Assembly (NCBI GenBank): GCA_905182935.1
Contig: CAJJDL010000199.1
Span: 1 to 6,485 of the forward strand
Source of the DNA: an uncultured Nitrospinaceae bacterium
Lineage (GTDB): Bacteria; Nitrospinota; Nitrospinia; Nitrospinales; VA-1
Reading direction: 5' to 3'
Length of the DNA stretch: 6,485 nt
The notes beneath the pieces are model-generated. The model made no database searches. It saw only the letters and a list, made by a program, of their open reading frames with translations, and was not told the origin of the DNA. Positions within the stretch are counted from its first letter, which is position 1; every line of letters begins with the position of its first letter. A program made the position numbers and the translations under genes. Shown in pieces: positions 5,572 through 6,485 of the stretch.

Positions 5572-6114
5572 ATGAAAGCAATTAAAAATTACTTTTGCCT
5601 GCTCGCATTTATTTTTCTACAAGCCCTAATAATTAGTTCAGCTGAAGGGCGTGAGGATAGCTTTGCGAAAATGGGTGTGGTGCCATCTAAAAATGAAAAA
5701 CTAGCACCGAGCTTTACTTTGAAGACACCAATAGGAAAAAAATTAAGTTTAAAAGATTTTAAAGGGAAAACAATTCTGCTACATTTTTGGGCTACCTGGT
5801 GCGTGCCCTGTAAAAAAGAGTTACCCACAATACAAAAGGTATACGAGGCACTTAATCATAATGATTTTGAAGTTATTGCAATCTCAATTGATAGAAATAA
5901 TACAGAGAATGTAAAAAAATATATAAAAGATTATAATTTAACCTTTCCCGTGTTATTAGATCAAAACCAAAGTGTTCGAAAAGATTATTTTATTCTAGGC
6001 CTTCCAACGAGCTACTTGATCGGAGCTGATGGAAATTTAAAAGGCTTTATATCAGGGGCACGCGAATGGGATAGTGACGCCTCAAAAGAAATGTTGTCCA
6101 CCTTGATGCACTGA
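5572..6114 (+). CDS. TlpA/ResA-type periplasmic thioredoxin-like protein
   Basis: This encodes 180 residues. An N-terminal signal (hydrophobic 8-22, likely cut after SSA at 24) sends it to the periplasm, though an uncleaved anchor is possible. The thioredoxin fold starts at APSFTL (45-50). The active site is WCVPC (76-80) followed by KKELP, with Glu83 as in TlpA/ResA proteins. The cis-Pro loop is LPTSY (144-148). These proteins reduce selected periplasmic disulfides, notably the CxxCH cysteines of apocytochrome c, and some relatives keep copper-site cysteines reduced. Next to a cytochrome and a Cys-containing barrel, either client is plausible. No Shine-Dalgarno precedes the ATG; it lies 10 bases after the cytochrome stop, so translation is probably coupled. 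Electrons would normally come from a DsbD/CcdA protein, not seen here. Confidence 0.88.
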   Translation: MKAIKNYFCLLAFIFLQALIISSAEGREDSFAKMGVVPSKNEKLAPSFTLKTPIGKKLSLKDFKGKTILLHFWATWCVPCKKELPTIQKVYEALNHNDFEVIAISIDRNNTENVKKYIKDYNLTFPVLLDQNQSVRKDYFILGLPTSYLIGADGNLKGFISGAREWDSDASKEMLSTLMH

Positions 6115-6124
6115 AAACGCCCCA

Positions 6125-6485
6125 ATGTTCTTACCAAATAGAAGTAAATTGATGCTGGCTATGGTTACGGTTTATTTGGCTATCTTGTTGCCGTTGGTAT
6201 CTTCTGCTCAATCTAAAGTTGAACAATTATTAAATAAACTAGATGAGAACTATTATTACCCACAGAATAAAGGGTTGATAAAAGTGTCATCGCAGTTGGA
6301 ATGGCAACAAGAAAATATAAAATCTAAAAAGGTGCTCATTCTAAAAAAGCCAAATTTTATATTTGAAGGAGAATTAATCGGTGAGATTTTTGAGAAAAAA
6401 ATTAAGCCTGCTATTAATTTGGAAAATAAGGCTGATGAAAATATCACCGAGTCTATAGAATTTTTAAATAATTACTTAGATGCAT
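6125..6485 (+). CDS. Unrecognised secreted protein, 3' end outside the window
   Basis: An open frame of 120 codons runs to the window edge without a stop. The N-terminus is a convincing signal peptide (basic NRSK, hydrophobic 9-25, probable cleavage SSA-QS after 28). The mature part begins with a helix-like QSKVEQLLNKLDE, then NYYYPQNKGLIKVSS (42-56) and LEWQQ, and later Lys- and Glu-rich segments. It contains no Cys and no haem or metal motif. The early part faintly recalls LolA-like or lipoprotein-sorting beta-sheet proteins, but I would not assign it. It starts 10 bases after the thioredoxin-like gene without a Shine-Dalgarno, so it belongs to the same operon; an in-frame ATG at 6152 would also leave a signal peptide and cannot be excluded. 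Confidence 0.7.
   Translation, partial: MFLPNRSKLMLAMVTVYLAILLPLVSSAQSKVEQLLNKLDENYYYPQNKGLIKVSSQLEWQQENIKSKKVLILKKPNFIFEGELIGEIFEKKIKPAINLENKADENITESIEFLNNYLDA

Noticed and set aside
6256..6447. Minus-strand frame of 63 codons at the right edge
   Set aside because: It overlaps the plus-strand secreted-protein frame, which has a signal peptide and operon spacing; the antisense frame has neither.

Overview
The window is AT-rich DNA that most likely comes from a gammaproteobacterium. The evidence is indirect: sigma70-type promoter hexamers, an envelope with a predicted outer-membrane beta-barrel and periplasmic c-type haem and thioredoxin-like proteins, and a renalase-like flavoprotein close to the Pseudomonas type. 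I cannot name a genus. No rRNA, tRNA, CRISPR array, transposase or integrase is visible.

Layout. Bases 1-265 are non-coding and hold a long AT-rich hairpin (67-115) and a -10 element for the first gene. A renalase-family FAD oxidoreductase (266-1252, +) converges, across 19 bases, on a VOC/glyoxalase-fold protein (1272-1673, -), which has its own promoter. Upstream of that on the minus strand is a PiT-family anion/phosphate permease (1773-2906, -). A 644-base gap (2907-3550) separates the permease from a plus-strand cluster. The gap holds a candidate permease promoter, a phased array of TTAA hexamers directly upstream of that promoter, several palindromes, and at most one doubtful 40-residue ORF.

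The plus-strand cluster (3551 to the window end) encodes only exported proteins. They are a small His/Cys-rich secreted protein (3551-3970), a Met-rich outer-membrane barrel whose mature N-terminus carries CCxxC (4129-5256), a 100-residue single-haem cytochrome c (5259-5561), a TlpA/ResA-type thioredoxin-like protein (5572-6114) and an unrecognised secreted protein cut by the window edge (6125-6485). The last four are spaced 2-10 bases apart and look like one operon; the first may be a separate upstream unit, since a possible second promoter lies in the 158 bases after it.

Inferred joint function: the cluster looks like an envelope module for handling a soft metal (copper is the simplest guess) or for periplasmic redox chemistry. 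Its proteins combine His, Cys and Met sites, a haem and a dithiol oxidoreductase. No metal-transporting ATPase, RND pump or metal regulator is present here, so the metal assignment is an inference. The three genes on the left look like ordinary housekeeping or accessory functions without a clear link to the cluster.
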